Below, piece by piece: positions 27,206 to 36,029 of a stretch of DNA of 64,000 bases. The stretch comes from Alphaproteobacteria bacterium (GTDB taxonomy: Bacteria > Pseudomonadota > Alphaproteobacteria > Rhodobacterales > Rhodobacteraceae), in NCBI GenBank assembly GCA_030425395.1, contig JAUIAS010000013.1:20239-84238 (forward strand), in the 5' to 3' direction. Position 1 is the stretch's first letter, and each line of letters opens with the position of its first letter. The position numbers and the translations under genes were made by a program. Under the pieces are notes generated by a model. That model saw only the letters and a program-made list of their open reading frames with translations, was not told the origin of the DNA and did not search any database.

Positions 27206-28534
27206 TCAGGTCAGGGCTTGTTCCGCCGCCACGGCCAGCCGCAAGAGCGCCTCTTCCCCATCCGGCTTGCCCATCAACATCAATCCGCAAGATGCCACCC
27301 CGGCAGGCAGCGTCACGGCACAAAGCCCCATAACATTGCCAACACGGGTATTTCGAAGAGTCCGAAGGTTTTCAGAGGCATAATATTCGTCGTCTTCCGC
27401 CAGGCGTTGCAAGTCCGGCGGCAGGTTCGGTGCCGTGGGGCACAAGACCGCATCGAACCCCGCAGTTGCCGCATCCCACTGCGCACGCGCGGCATCCAGT
27501 TTTGCCCACGCCGCCACATAGTCGGGGGCTGAAAACGCGTTGCCGCTGCGGAACCGATCGAGAATTCGCGGGAACATCACGTCTGGCTGCGCTTCGATCA
27601 CATCGCGCCAAAGGCCATATGCCTCACCCGCGAAGAGCGGGCCAGAAACCGCCAGCGCGTCATTGAGGGCTGGAACGGAAATCTCTTCGATTGCAACGCC
27701 GGTCTTGCGCAATGCATCGACCGCGCTGTCGAAGGCGGCGGCCGGTTCAGGTTGCAGATCATCCATTACAACGGTTCGCAACACCGCCATGCGCCGCCCT
27801 GCCAGAGACGCACCGCCCAGATCCGCGGCGCGCGTGCCCTCCATCGCGGCCAGAAGGTGGGTGGCATCCTCGACGCTGCGGCACAACGGACCGATGGTGT
27901 CAAAGCGCAGGCAAAGCGGCACAACCCCTTCCAGCGAAAGGCGGCCCGAGGTTGTCTTCAATCCCACAAGATCGTTCCAGACTGACGGGATACGCACAGA
28001 GCCACCGGTGTCCGAGCCGATGCCCGCTGCAGCAAGGCCAAAGGCCACCGACGCCGCAGCCCCCGACGAAGACCCACCGGGAACCGCATTTTCGTTATTC
28101 ACGCACGGCGGCGTCTGCGTCACCGGGTTCCATCCCAACCCGGAGAATGCCAGTTCGCTCATGTGGGTTTTGCCCAAGCAGACCAAACCTGCCGCAGTGG
28201 CCGCAGCAACAACCGGCGCGTCCTGTTCGGGAACTCGTCCGGCCAAAAGAGCCGATCCTGCCTCTGTCCCGATGCCCGCAGTATCGAACAGATCCTTCCA
28301 ACTGATCGGCACCCCATCAAGCAAAGACCGGCGGCGTCCCGCCTTCGCGCGTTCTTGCGCGGCGCGGGCTTCGGACCGTGCCCGGTCGTGGGTAACACGG
28401 GCATAAATCCTGTCGCGCAGCGGATGCGCATCAATCGCGGCCAGATAGGCTTCGGTCAGGTCCACGGGATCAATCCTGCCCTGCGCGATAGCGCGACCAA
28501 GATCACACGCCGTCATATGTAACCATTCCTGCAT
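27206..28534 (-). CDS. Amidase-signature family hydrolase
   Basis: A 442-residue amidase-signature enzyme. The Ser-cisSer-Lys triad is visible: Lys80 in SWKDLF, the cis-Ser in PGGSSSGAA (~155-157) and the nucleophile Ser179 in GSDTGGSVRIPS. It hydrolyses an amide of unknown identity; GatA is unlikely without adjacent gatB/C. ATG 28534 follows AGGAGATCGTG, a strong ribosome site that decides the start even though the frame is open far upstream. It heads the minus-strand run amidase-aminotransferase-ftsK-lolA. Confidence 0.85.
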   Translation of the reverse strand: MQEWLHMTACDLGRAIAQGRIDPVDLTEAYLAAIDAHPLRDRIYARVTHDRARSEARAAQERAKAGRRRSLLDGVPISWKDLFDTAGIGTEAGSALLAGRVPEQDAPVVAAATAAGLVCLGKTHMSELAFSGLGWNPVTQTPPCVNNENAVPGGSSSGAAASVAFGLAAAGIGSDTGGSVRIPSVWNDLVGLKTTSGRLSLEGVVPLCLRFDTIGPLCRSVEDATHLLAAMEGTRAADLGGASLAGRRMAVLRTVVMDDLQPEPAAAFDSAVDALRKTGVAIEEISVPALNDALAVSGPLFAGEAYGLWRDVIEAQPDVMFPRILDRFRSGNAFSAPDYVAAWAKLDAARAQWDAATAGFDAVLCPTAPNLPPDLQRLAEDDEYYASENLRTLRNTRVGNVMGLCAVTLPAGVASCGLMLMGKPDGEEALLRLAVAAEQALT

Positions 28535-28618
28535 CACGATCTCCTGTCTAATTTTGCGGCAACGGTAGCGACAGCACCGCGCATGGACAATCCCGCCCGC
28601 ACGATCATATTGCCGGGT

Positions 28619-29845
28619 ATGAAACAAGACTGCGATATCCTGATCGTCGGCGGAGGGCTGAACGGGCCATCCATGGCTCTGGCTTTGGCGGATTGCGGCT
28701 TTCGTGTAACGATAGTGGACGCGCTGGCGGCAACGCTGCGCGAGGACGCCGCCTTTGATGGACGATCCTATGCGCTGGCGCTGACCTCGCAGAGGTTGCT
28801 GCAGGCCATTGGCGTTTGGGATGCCGTGACCGACACAGCCCAACCGATGTTGGAAATCAAGGTTACAGATGGCAGGGCCGGAGAAGGCCCCGCGCCATTC
28901 TGGATGCACTTCGATCACGCCGAAATCGAAGAAGGTCCAATGGGCTTTATGGTCGAAGACAGGCACCTGCGGCGGGCGTTGATGGACAAAATGCGCGCAG
29001 AGCCGAATATAACGCAGATCAACACGGCAACTGTTGTCGCGCAAGATATCACCCCGCAAGGCGTTCAGGTGACTTTGGACACAGGCACGGTTTTGAATGC
29101 ACGCCTGTTGATCGGGGCCGACGGGCGGCGCAGCGGCACTGCCGAACGTGCGGGTATAAAACGCACCGGGTGGGACTATGGCCAGACTGCGCTGGTTTGT
29201 GCCATCGAACATGAACAACCGCACAACGGCATCGCGCATCAGTTCTTTATGCCGCCCGGGCCACTGGCCATTCTTCCACTAAAAGGCAACCGCTGCTCAA
29301 TCGTCTGGAGCGAACGCACCGACATGGCCGCCGAGATTAACGCGCTTGACGATGCCGGGTATCTGGAGATCCTCAAACCCCGGTTCGGCGATTTTCTGGG
29401 CGATATCAAACTGTCAGGCAAGCGGTGGACGTATCCGTTGAACCTGACCATTGCCAACAGTTTTGCAAGCGATCGTTTGGCGTTGATCGGCGATGCGGCC
29501 CACGGGGTGCATCCGATCGCGGGGCAAGGGCTGAACGCAGGTCTCAAGGATGTAGCGGCCTTGGCCGAAGTTCTTGTTCTGGCCGCACGTCGCGGTGAAG
29601 ACATCGGAAGCGAACTGGTTCTTGAAAGGTATCAGGAGTGGCGTCGCTTTGACACAACGGCACTGGCGATTGCGACGGACGCGTTCAACAAGCTGTTTTC
29701 CAACGACAACCCAATCCTGCGATTGGGCCGTGATATCGGAATGGGCGTGGTGAATGCTGTGCCGGGTCTACGCCGGGGCTTTATCCGCGAAGCGGCAGGG
29801 CTGACCGGGGATGTCCCGCGCCTTATGACAGGCAGGAGCCTGTAG
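28619..29845 (+). CDS. UbiH/UbiF-family FAD-dependent ubiquinone-biosynthesis hydroxylase
   Basis: A 408-residue class A flavoprotein monooxygenase. The FAD motif DILIVGGGLNGPSMALALADCGF is at the N-terminus, the central DG motif is LLIGADGRRS, and the family signature LIGDAAHGVHPIAGQGLNAGLKD is near residue 290. Such enzymes hydroxylate the aromatic ring of ubiquinone precursors; which carbon (C5, C6 or C1) cannot be told here. ATG 28619 was chosen to fit the family N-terminus; ATG 28583 would add 12 residues. It is divergent from the amidase. Confidence 0.87.
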   Translation: MKQDCDILIVGGGLNGPSMALALADCGFRVTIVDALAATLREDAAFDGRSYALALTSQRLLQAIGVWDAVTDTAQPMLEIKVTDGRAGEGPAPFWMHFDHAEIEEGPMGFMVEDRHLRRALMDKMRAEPNITQINTATVVAQDITPQGVQVTLDTGTVLNARLLIGADGRRSGTAERAGIKRTGWDYGQTALVCAIEHEQPHNGIAHQFFMPPGPLAILPLKGNRCSIVWSERTDMAAEINALDDAGYLEILKPRFGDFLGDIKLSGKRWTYPLNLTIANSFASDRLALIGDAAHGVHPIAGQGLNAGLKDVAALAEVLVLAARRGEDIGSELVLERYQEWRRFDTTALAIATDAFNKLFSNDNPILRLGRDIGMGVVNAVPGLRRGFIREAAGLTGDVPRLMTGRSL

Positions 29846-29857
29846 CGGCGACGCTCT

Positions 29858-30046
29858 TCAGTCCAGCTTGCGTGCCTCATCAACCAGCATGACGGGAATG
29901 CCATCACGGATCGGAAAGGCAAGCGATGCATTTCGTGACACCAGTTCCTGACGCTCCATGTCGTATTCCAAAGTGGCGTGTGTCAGCGGACAGACCAGTG
30001 CCTCAAGCATGCGGCGATCATAAGGGGGTGTTCGGGGATCGGTCAT
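29858..30046 (-). CDS. Trm112-family small protein (UPF0434)
   Basis: A 62-residue protein with the Trm112 pattern [46 protein letters not shown]. In eukaryotes Trm112 activates methyltransferases; the bacterial protein's partner is uncertain. It overlaps the Lon-N-domain gene by 4 bases (ATGA), so the two are probably translated together. Confidence 0.85.
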   Translation of the reverse strand: MTDPRTPPYDRRMLEALVCPLTHATLEYDMERQELVSRNASLAFPIRDGIPVMLVDEARKLD

Positions 30047-30687
30047 TGCAGAATTTCCTCGCTTGAGCCGCCGCGCAGCGCAAATTCTATCAGAGTGACA
30101 AGCGTCTCACGGCGGGTGGTCAAAGACGGGGCTTCCAACAGAGCCTGTTTGTCCTCGGCATCGAAATCAAGAAGCATGGACAATGAGTTGATCAGCAACT
30201 CGTCGTCGGCATCTTTCAAGCTGTCCCAATCAGTGGACAGTCCCATTGCCACAAAGAACCGGTTGAGAAGCTCAAGGAACGCGTCGCGGTCAAAGCCAGG
30301 ATCGTGTTCGGTGGGCCCGATATCACGCGAAAACCCGTCCCAACTTACGTCACACCTGCGGTAAGGCGAAAACCCGGTCACTTCTTGCTGGATGCGGAAA
30401 CGGGAAATGCCGGAAAGTGTCACCATGTAACGCCCGTCTTCGGTTTCGGAAAACTGGGTGACGCGCCCTGCGCAGCCGATCGCGTGCAAGGCACCGTCCT
30501 GCACTCCGCGCATCGGGTTCGGCTGCACCATGCCAATCAGCCGTTCGGGCGTCTTGAGCGTGTCTTCGATCATCTGCAAATATCTTGGCTCAAAGATATG
30601 CAACGGGAGCCGCGCGCGCGGCAAAAGCAACGCGCACGGCAGCGGGAATACCGGGATGGTTCCGGGAAGATCAGAGTATCTGGCCAT
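30043..30687 (-). CDS. Lon N-terminal (substrate-binding) domain protein
   Basis: A 214-residue protein consisting of the Lon N-terminal substrate-binding domain alone ([35 protein letters not shown]), without ATPase or protease domains. Such stand-alone proteins are common in alphaproteobacteria and of unknown function, perhaps recognising proteolysis substrates. ATG 30687 was used; a TTG three codons upstream is less likely. It lies between the thioredoxin-TPR gene (27 bp) and the Trm112 gene (overlap) on the same strand. Confidence 0.85.
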   Translation of the reverse strand: MARYSDLPGTIPVFPLPCALLLPRARLPLHIFEPRYLQMIEDTLKTPERLIGMVQPNPMRGVQDGALHAIGCAGRVTQFSETEDGRYMVTLSGISRFRIQQEVTGFSPYRRCDVSWDGFSRDIGPTEHDPGFDRDAFLELLNRFFVAMGLSTDWDSLKDADDELLINSLSMLLDFDAEDKQALLEAPSLTTRRETLVTLIEFALRGGSSEEILQ

Positions 30688-30714
30688 ACCGGTCAAGCTA
30701 GAGCGGTCCGGGAT

Positions 30715-31629
30715 TTAAGCAAACATCATAGACGACAATCGACGCCGCCCCTTGAGTGCGACCGGATCGTTCGGCTTGAGCGCTTCGAAGATGGTAAAGA
30801 GCTGCTGTTTGGCGGCTGCATCGTTCCATTCGCGATCGCGCCGGAACAATTCCAGAAGGTGATCCACGGCCTCTTGGCCCTGCCCCTTTGAATAAAGTGC
30901 CTGCGCCAGATCGAACCGCGCCTGATGGTCATCCGGGTCGGCCTCGACCTTTGCAGTCAACTCACCAATTGGACCGGCGTCCGCCGCCTGACGCGCAAGG
31001 GCAATCTGGGCATGGGCCGCTTCAATTTCCGGCGCGTCTGAAATCTCAGCAGGTGCACCATTCAGGACCGCCTCGGCCTGATCGGGATCGCCAAGCGCGA
31101 TGTAGGACCGCGCAAGCCCGCCAAAGGCTACGGCGTTCTGGCCGTCTTCTTCGATAATCGCGGCGAAAACCTGCACCGCATCTTCGACGGCCCCTTCAGC
31201 CAACATGTCTTCGGCAGTTTGCAACGCCTCGGCCAAGGCCTCACCCGGCGCAACGCCACCACCAGCAGCGACCACCTTGTCGATAAATGCCTTGATTTCA
31301 GAACCCGGAAGCGCGCCCTGAAATCCATCAATTGGCTGACCTTGATAGAACGCATAAACGGTCGGGATCGACTGAATGCGCATCTGACCCGCCAGCATCT
31401 GGGCCTCGTCCACGTTGATCTTGACCATCTTGACCGCACCATTGGCAGCCTTGACCGCCTCCTCCAGCGCTGGCCCCAACGTCTTGCACGGACCGCACCA
31501 GGGCGCCCAGAAATCCACGATCACGGGCACCGTCTGCGACGCCTCGACGACATCGGCCATGAATGTGGCCTCGCTGCTGTCCTTGATCAGATCGGCCGCG
31601 TCAGTTTGATTTTGCCCAAGCTCCAGCAT
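30715..31629 (-). CDS. Thioredoxin-TPR protein (CnoX/YbbN-like)
   Basis: A 304-residue protein with an N-terminal thioredoxin fold (residues ~15-120, active site WAPWCGPCK with Cys45 and Cys48) and a C-terminal array of TPR-like helices (~125-300). YbbN/CnoX is a redox-linked holdase that works with GroEL and DnaK. The E. coli protein has lost one Cys, whereas this one keeps a complete CGPC and may be redox-active. ATG 31629 has AAAGGA 8 bases upstream; an ATG at 31638 would add 3 residues. Confidence 0.85.
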   Translation of the reverse strand: MLELGQNQTDAADLIKDSSEATFMADVVEASQTVPVIVDFWAPWCGPCKTLGPALEEAVKAANGAVKMVKINVDEAQMLAGQMRIQSIPTVYAFYQGQPIDGFQGALPGSEIKAFIDKVVAAGGGVAPGEALAEALQTAEDMLAEGAVEDAVQVFAAIIEEDGQNAVAFGGLARSYIALGDPDQAEAVLNGAPAEISDAPEIEAAHAQIALARQAADAGPIGELTAKVEADPDDHQARFDLAQALYSKGQGQEAVDHLLELFRRDREWNDAAAKQQLFTIFEALKPNDPVALKGRRRLSSMMFA

Positions 31630-31711
31630 CTCATGCATCCTTTCGCATTTTCGGCCCCTATATGCGCTTTATATACCCGGATTTCAAAGGGGGATTGGGG
31701 CGCGTTTCGCC

Positions 31712-32500
31712 TCAAAGATCGAATGTCGCAAAAACCGGAGCGTGATCGCTTGGTTTTTCCCAGCCACGCGCATCACGCAGAATGCGACTGGAATGGCTGG
31801 CGTTTGCAATATCCCCCGTCGCCCATACGTGATCGAGGCGGCGCCCCTTGTCAGCGGCGGACCAATCCTTTGCGCGATAGGACCACCACGAATAAAGCGG
31901 TCCTTCCGGGATATCCTTGCGTGTGACATCCACCCAGCCGCCCGCGTCTTGGGTTTCGGCCAGATGCTCAACCTCTACCGGAGTATGGCTGACAACCTTG
32001 AGAAGGGCCTTGTGCGACCAGACGTCGTCCTGGCGCGGCGCGATATTCAAATCTCCGACAAGAACAGCCTTTTGCGGGGCATCGGCGTGGAACCAATCGC
32101 GCATTTCGGTCAGATAATCGAGCTTCTGGCCAAACTTCTCATTCACTGTGCGGTCAGCCACATCGCCACCGGCAGGCACATAAAAATTGTGGATAACCAC
32201 CCCATTCTCAAGCTGGGCAGCGACGTGTCGGGCGTGTCCAAGGTTTGCAAAGTCCCGATCGCCCACATCGCGGATCGGCAGGCGCGACAGAATTGCGACG
32301 CCATTGTAACCCTTCTGCCCGCGCGCGACCATGTGGCCATACCCCAGCTCTGCAAACCTTTCGGTCGGAATCTTATCTACCGGAGATTTGCATTCCTGAA
32401 GGCACAGGACATCCGGTGCCTCTTCGCGCAGAAGCTTGCAGACGATATCCTCGCGCAGGCGGACAGAGTTGATGTTCCAGGTCGCGAGAGTGAATGCCAT
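31712..32500 (-). CDS. xth: Exodeoxyribonuclease III
   Basis: A 262-residue AP endonuclease/exonuclease. All family blocks are present: LATWNINSVRLRE, LCLQECK (metal-binding Glu), NFYVPAGG, GDLNIAP (Asp-Asn pair), the Trp-rich SWWSYR loop and SDHAPVF (Asp-His). It repairs abasic sites and 3'-blocked ends in base-excision repair. ATG 32500 starts MAFTLATWNINS as in homologues; the frame extends 9 codons upstream without support. Confidence 0.92.
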   Translation of the reverse strand: MAFTLATWNINSVRLREDIVCKLLREEAPDVLCLQECKSPVDKIPTERFAELGYGHMVARGQKGYNGVAILSRLPIRDVGDRDFANLGHARHVAAQLENGVVIHNFYVPAGGDVADRTVNEKFGQKLDYLTEMRDWFHADAPQKAVLVGDLNIAPRQDDVWSHKALLKVVSHTPVEVEHLAETQDAGGWVDVTRKDIPEGPLYSWWSYRAKDWSAADKGRRLDHVWATGDIANASHSSRILRDARGWEKPSDHAPVFATFDL

Positions 32501-32587
32501 GAAGAGCCTCGTTAAAGATTTTTTCAAGATTAGCTGGGATCAAGACCGGAGGACAGACCGGGAAGTATGCTTAGGCACCCAAGTGAT

Positions 32588-32614
32588 AAAAAAAGGCCGG
32601 GCAAAAGCCCGGCC
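32588..32614 (-). terminator. Strong intrinsic terminator of the candidate small RNA
   Basis: On the minus strand, an 8-bp perfect stem GGCCGGGC-tttt-GCCCGGCC is followed directly by seven T. It lies 155 bases past the stop of the cenR-like gene, too far to be that gene's obvious terminator, but it fits the small RNA. Confidence 0.85.
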
Positions 32615-32663
32615 CAGTCCAACAGGGAGGTGCATATCCTACAATCCCGAATATGCGCGGGAT
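32588..32663 (-). ncRNA. Candidate FNR-controlled small RNA (~76 nt)
   Basis: On the minus strand, a predicted transcript from about 32663 to 32588 has three parts. First is a 5' hairpin with arms ATCCCG/CGGGAT and an 8-base loop (32663-32644). Next is an unpaired stretch containing CACCTCCCTG (32632-32623), complementary to Shine-Dalgarno sequences. Last is a strong intrinsic terminator. A -10-like TTTTAA is at 32677-32672 and an FNR-type box is centred at 32704.5, about 41 bases upstream, as in class II activated promoters. No credible ORF lies within. It falls between cenR and xth. The function is inferred: translational control under low oxygen. Confidence 0.5.
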
Positions 32664-32697
32664 GATCGTTCTTAAAACGTGCCCCCAGATTGTCTCT

Positions 32698-32711
32698 TTG
32701 ATCTAGGTCAA
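32698..32711 (-). promoter_or_regulatory. FNR/FnrL-type box of the candidate small RNA promoter
   Basis: TTGAT-CTAG-GTCAA matches the FNR/FnrL consensus TTGAY-N4-RTCAA fully. It is intergenic, upstream only of the minus-strand small RNA candidate; the nearest downstream protein gene on that strand is xth. Dnr or other CRP/FNR-family factors could also bind it. Confidence 0.6.
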
Positions 32712-32768
32712 AATGAAATCATCCGTTCAAAAATTGCATGAACGTCGCGTCACGATGGCACATACGCT

Positions 32769-33455
32769 TCATGCCGCCAGCCGATAGCCGCCCGACTCTG
32801 TCACCAGAATACGCGCATTTGACGGATCAGGCTCGATCTTTTGGCGCAGCCGATAGATGTGGGTTTCCAATGTGTGCGTCGTGACACCCGCATTATAACC
32901 CCAGACCTCATGCAGCAGGACATCGCGCGGCACCACGCCTTCGGTGGACCGGTACAGAAACTTGAGGATATCGGTTTCCTTTTCGGTCAGACGGATTTTT
33001 CTGTCGTCCTCGGTCATCAGCATCTTCATTGCTGGCTTGAAAGTATATGGTCCAAGCTGAAACACGGCGTCTTCGGATTGTTCATGCTGGCGCAATTGCG
33101 CCCGGATGCGCGCCAAAAGGACGGGAAATTTGAACGGCTTGGTGACATAATCGTTTGCCCCGGCATCCAACCCTAGGATCGTATCCGCATCGCTGTCATG
33201 GCCGGTCAGCATCAGTATCGGGGATTTCACCCCCTGCTTGCGCATCAACTTGCACAGCTCGCGGCCATCCGTGTCGGGCAGGCCCACATCAAGGATAACC
33301 AAATCGTAAAGCGCCTCTTTGACCCGGTTCATCGCGGCCTGACCGTCCCCGGCCTCGAAGACGTCGAAATCCTCGGTCATGAGCAGCTGTTCGCTCAACG
33401 CTTCGCGCAGGTCGTCGTCGTCGTCCACCAACAAGATCTTCTTGAGCTGTCCCAT
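32769..33455 (-). CDS. cenR: OmpR-family response regulator, CenR-like
   Basis: A 228-residue regulator. The receiver domain (residues ~5-115) has the acidic pocket at residues 11-14 and phosphoacceptor Asp56 in LVILDVGLPDTDG. A winged-helix domain (~130-225) ends in THTLETHIYRLRQKIEPDPSNARILVTESGGYRL. The sequence closely resembles the CenR regulators of Rhodobacterales, which control cell-envelope genes and are often essential; the name rests on memory of that family, not on a search. No histidine kinase gene is adjacent. Confidence 0.78.
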   Translation of the reverse strand: MGQLKKILLVDDDDDLREALSEQLLMTEDFDVFEAGDGQAAMNRVKEALYDLVILDVGLPDTDGRELCKLMRKQGVKSPILMLTGHDSDADTILGLDAGANDYVTKPFKFPVLLARIRAQLRQHEQSEDAVFQLGPYTFKPAMKMLMTEDDRKIRLTEKETDILKFLYRSTEGVVPRDVLLHEVWGYNAGVTTHTLETHIYRLRQKIEPDPSNARILVTESGGYRLAA

Positions 33456-33620
33456 GCCTTTTGTCCTTTCGTCGCCGCGTCTGCCAATGAATTGTAGCCC
33501 AAGACCTTAGTGGACAAGCTTTGCTGCAGTTCCTTCACGCCGACGTGTATCGACCGTGGCATTTGTTTCAACTTTCTGCCAAAACACGCACCTGAGCGCC
33601 TGCCATACCCGGAACCCCGC

Positions 33621-34709
33621 ATGAGCCTGATACCCGACACGACCGAGCTTTTGGCCCGCGCACGCGCGGATTTGCGCATGGGCGTTCCGGTTGTCCTTTG
33701 GAACCGAGACGGCGGCATTCTGGCCATCGCGGCGGAAACGCTGGATGAACCCCGCCTCAACGACATGAAGGCCTTGGGAAACCCGGTGGTTGCGATCACT
33801 GCTCGGCGCGCCGAGACGCTCAAGGCACGGGCCTATGACGGCACACTTGCCCGCGTAGATTTGCCCGCCTCTGCGGACCTGTCATGGGTCCGCGCCATTG
33901 CCGATCCCGCTGACGACCTGCGAATGCCGATGAAAGGGCCGTTGCAAACCCGGCGCCAAGGGGATGCGACGCTGCACGCGATGGCGATCGCGCTGGCCAA
34001 AACCGCCCGGCTTCTGCCAGCCGTGGTTGCCGTGACGCTGGATGATCCCAGTGACACCGCTTCCCGGCTTGGCCTGACCCGCATCAATGCCGACCTCGCC
34101 CAGAGCCACCTGGATCTGCGCAGCCCGCTGAATTCAGTGGCTCACGCCCGCCTCCCCATTCAGGCCGCAGAGCGCGGACAGTTGCACATATTTCGTCCCG
34201 AAGACGGCAGCGAAGAGCATTTCGCAATCGAGATCGGGCAGCCAGATCGCGGACAACCCGTCCTTGCGCGGCTGCATTCCGCCTGCTTCACCGGAGACGT
34301 TCTGGGAAGCCTTAAATGCGATTGCGGTCCGCAATTGCACGCCGCCCTGCATCAAATGGGCACCGAAGGCGCCGGCATCCTGCTCTACCTGAACCAAGAA
34401 GGGCGCGGGATCGGCCTTGCCAATAAAATGCGCGCCTATTCCCTTCAGGATCAAGGGTTTGACACCGTTGAAGCAAACCACCGTCTGGGCTTTGAAGATG
34501 ACGAACGCGATTTTCGGCTAGGAGCCGATATTCTGCGTCGTCTTGGGTTTTCATCCGTGCGCCTGCTCACGAACAATCCGGCCAAGATCGCGATGATGGA
34601 GAAAAACGGCGTCTCCGTGGCCGAGCGAGTGCCCCTGAAAGTCGGCGAAAACCGGCACAACGCGGGCTACTTGGCCACTAAGGCCGCGAAATCAGGGCAC
34701 ATGCTGTGA
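33621..34709 (+). CDS. ribA: GTP cyclohydrolase II with degenerate N-terminal RibB-like region
   Basis: A 362-residue protein. The C-terminal ~180 residues form a complete GTP cyclohydrolase II: zinc ligands Cys222, Cys233 and Cys235 in HSACFTGDVLGSLKCDCG, then LYLNQEGRGIGLANKMRAY and LTNNPAKIAMMEKNGV. This opens the riboflavin pathway. The N-terminal ~150 residues start ARADLRMGVPVVLWNRDGG and loosely resemble DHBP synthase (RibB), but its acidic metal-binding motifs are missing, so only GTP cyclohydrolase activity is expected. ATG 33621 was chosen over upstream codons. The stop overlaps the next gene's GTG. Confidence 0.87.
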   Translation: MSLIPDTTELLARARADLRMGVPVVLWNRDGGILAIAAETLDEPRLNDMKALGNPVVAITARRAETLKARAYDGTLARVDLPASADLSWVRAIADPADDLRMPMKGPLQTRRQGDATLHAMAIALAKTARLLPAVVAVTLDDPSDTASRLGLTRINADLAQSHLDLRSPLNSVAHARLPIQAAERGQLHIFRPEDGSEEHFAIEIGQPDRGQPVLARLHSACFTGDVLGSLKCDCGPQLHAALHQMGTEGAGILLYLNQEGRGIGLANKMRAYSLQDQGFDTVEANHRLGFEDDERDFRLGADILRRLGFSSVRLLTNNPAKIAMMEKNGVSVAERVPLKVGENRHNAGYLATKAAKSGHML

Positions 34710-35209
34710 CAATACCACGAACATGGGACATGGTGCTTGGTCCGATGGGCCTGCGTTTCGGCGGGCACCTTTTTCCATGCACAATCGGTCGTGGCGGCCT
34801 TACCGACACCAAACGCGAAGGCGACGGTGCCACCCCGCGCGGCGTGCATCGAATCGTGGGAATGCTTTATCGACCCGACCGGATGGCAAAGCCTGTGGAC
34901 TGGGCAAAGCCCATTTTTCCCGGTGATCTGTGGTCAGATGATCCAAGGCACGCCGACTACAATATGATGGTGCGCGCGCCCTACCCTTTCAGCCACGAAC
35001 ATCTGCGCCGTTCCGATCCGCTCTATGATCTCGTGCTGATCACGGATTGGAACTGGCCGCACGCCGTCGCCGGACGTGGATCGGCCATTTTCATCCACCA
35101 ATGGCGCCGGCCCGGTTTTCCAACCGAAGGCTGCATCGCGTTACGGCGTGACCATCTGCGCGCAATCGCACCGCGTATTCGTCTGGAAACCCGTCTGATC
35201 GTGCGCTGA
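34706..35209 (+). CDS. L,D-transpeptidase (YkuD domain) family protein
   Basis: A 167-residue protein that is essentially one YkuD domain. The catalytic motif FIHQWRRPGFPTEGCIAL carries His131 and Cys143. No signal peptide is visible, which is unusual for a peptidoglycan cross-linker but common in this short subfamily. The GTG start at 34706 overlaps the ribA stop (GTGA), so translation is coupled to ribA. The role is probably cell-wall related; the ribA coupling may be only a conserved order. Confidence 0.82.
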   Translation: MTIPRTWDMVLGPMGLRFGGHLFPCTIGRGGLTDTKREGDGATPRGVHRIVGMLYRPDRMAKPVDWAKPIFPGDLWSDDPRHADYNMMVRAPYPFSHEHLRRSDPLYDLVLITDWNWPHAVAGRGSAIFIHQWRRPGFPTEGCIALRRDHLRAIAPRIRLETRLIVR

Positions 35210-35264
35210 TCCTGCTTCTTTCTCGTCCCAAATACCCATTCCGACACCTGCCAAGGGCACAACG

Positions 35265-35918
35265 TCAGATGGGCACGCGCTCCCCGAAAATCGCAGATCC
35301 GACGCGCACATGGGTTGCACCCAACGCAATCGCCGTTTCAAAATCGCTGCTCATCCCCATCGACAATCCATCAAGGCCGTTACGTTCGGCAATCTTGGCA
35401 AGCAAGGCAAAATGCAAGGCGGGCTCTTCCTCGACCGGTGGGATGCACATCAACCCGCGAACCGGCAGGTTCAACATGCGGCATTCCGCAACAAAGCCAT
35501 CGGCGTCAGCGGGCAAAATTCCCGCTTTTTGCTGCTCTTCACCCGTGTTGACCTGAACAAACAACTCGGGGCATTGGCCAATCTCATCGGCAAGGCGTGC
35601 AAGCGTCGCGGCAAGTTTCGGACGATCAACAGAGTGGATCGCGTCGCACAACTCCATCGCCTGCCGGGCCTTGTTGGTCTGGAGCGGCCCAATGAGATGC
35701 AGCGCGACACCTTCAAAACGGGCGCGAAAATCAGGCCATTTCCCGGCAGCTTCCTGCACCCGATTCTCTCCGAATACGCGATGACCTTCTTCCAAGACCG
35801 CCTCTACCCGGTCCAGCGGTTGCACCTTGGATACGGCGATCAGCGTGACAGACCCCGGAGCACGGCCTGCCTTCGCCTCGGCGGCGGCAATACGGGTGGT
35901 GATATCGGACAGCGGCAT
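35265..35918 (-). CDS. PLP homeostasis protein YggS/PROSC family
   Basis: A 217-residue single-domain fold-type III PLP protein. The cofactor Lys31 is in LIAVSKVQP, followed by VFGENRVQEAAGKW, LHLIGPLQTNK and MGMSSDFETAIALGATHVRVGSAIFG. It binds pyridoxal phosphate and buffers its level and that of some amino acids; it has no known catalytic turnover. The ATG at 35918 gives the standard N-terminus; the open frame upstream runs into the porin terminator. Confidence 0.9.
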   Translation of the reverse strand: MPLSDITTRIAAAEAKAGRAPGSVTLIAVSKVQPLDRVEAVLEEGHRVFGENRVQEAAGKWPDFRARFEGVALHLIGPLQTNKARQAMELCDAIHSVDRPKLAATLARLADEIGQCPELFVQVNTGEEQQKAGILPADADGFVAECRMLNLPVRGLMCIPPVEEEPALHFALLAKIAERNGLDGLSMGMSSDFETAIALGATHVRVGSAIFGERVPI

Positions 35919-35970
35919 GATGATCCTTTGTTGGGCATGATATGCCGCGCAAGAAACACCACAGCCGCGC

Positions 35971-36003
35971 AAAAGAAAAGGGCGGGTCGCACGCGACCCG
36001 CCC
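35971..36003 (-). terminator. Intrinsic terminator of the porin gene
   Basis: On the minus strand, an 11-bp stem GGGCGGGTCGC/GCGACCCGCCC with a 2-base apex is followed by TTTTCTTTT. It begins 26 bases after the porin stop codon, as expected for a strongly expressed monocistronic gene. Confidence 0.85.
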
Positions 36004-36029
36004 AAATTCACGCTGACGCGTCTTCCAGC

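Noticed and set aside
27206..29239. A 677-residue version of the amidase starting far upstream
   Set aside because: The extension covers the divergent ubiH gene; a strong AGGAG site and the family N-terminus place the start at 28534.
32626..32703. A short plus-strand ORF behind the GGGAGG sequence in the cenR-xth gap
   Set aside because: The ATG (32653) is about 23 bases from the GGGAGG and the frame is only 17 codons; the minus-strand small RNA explains the hairpins, terminator and FNR box together.
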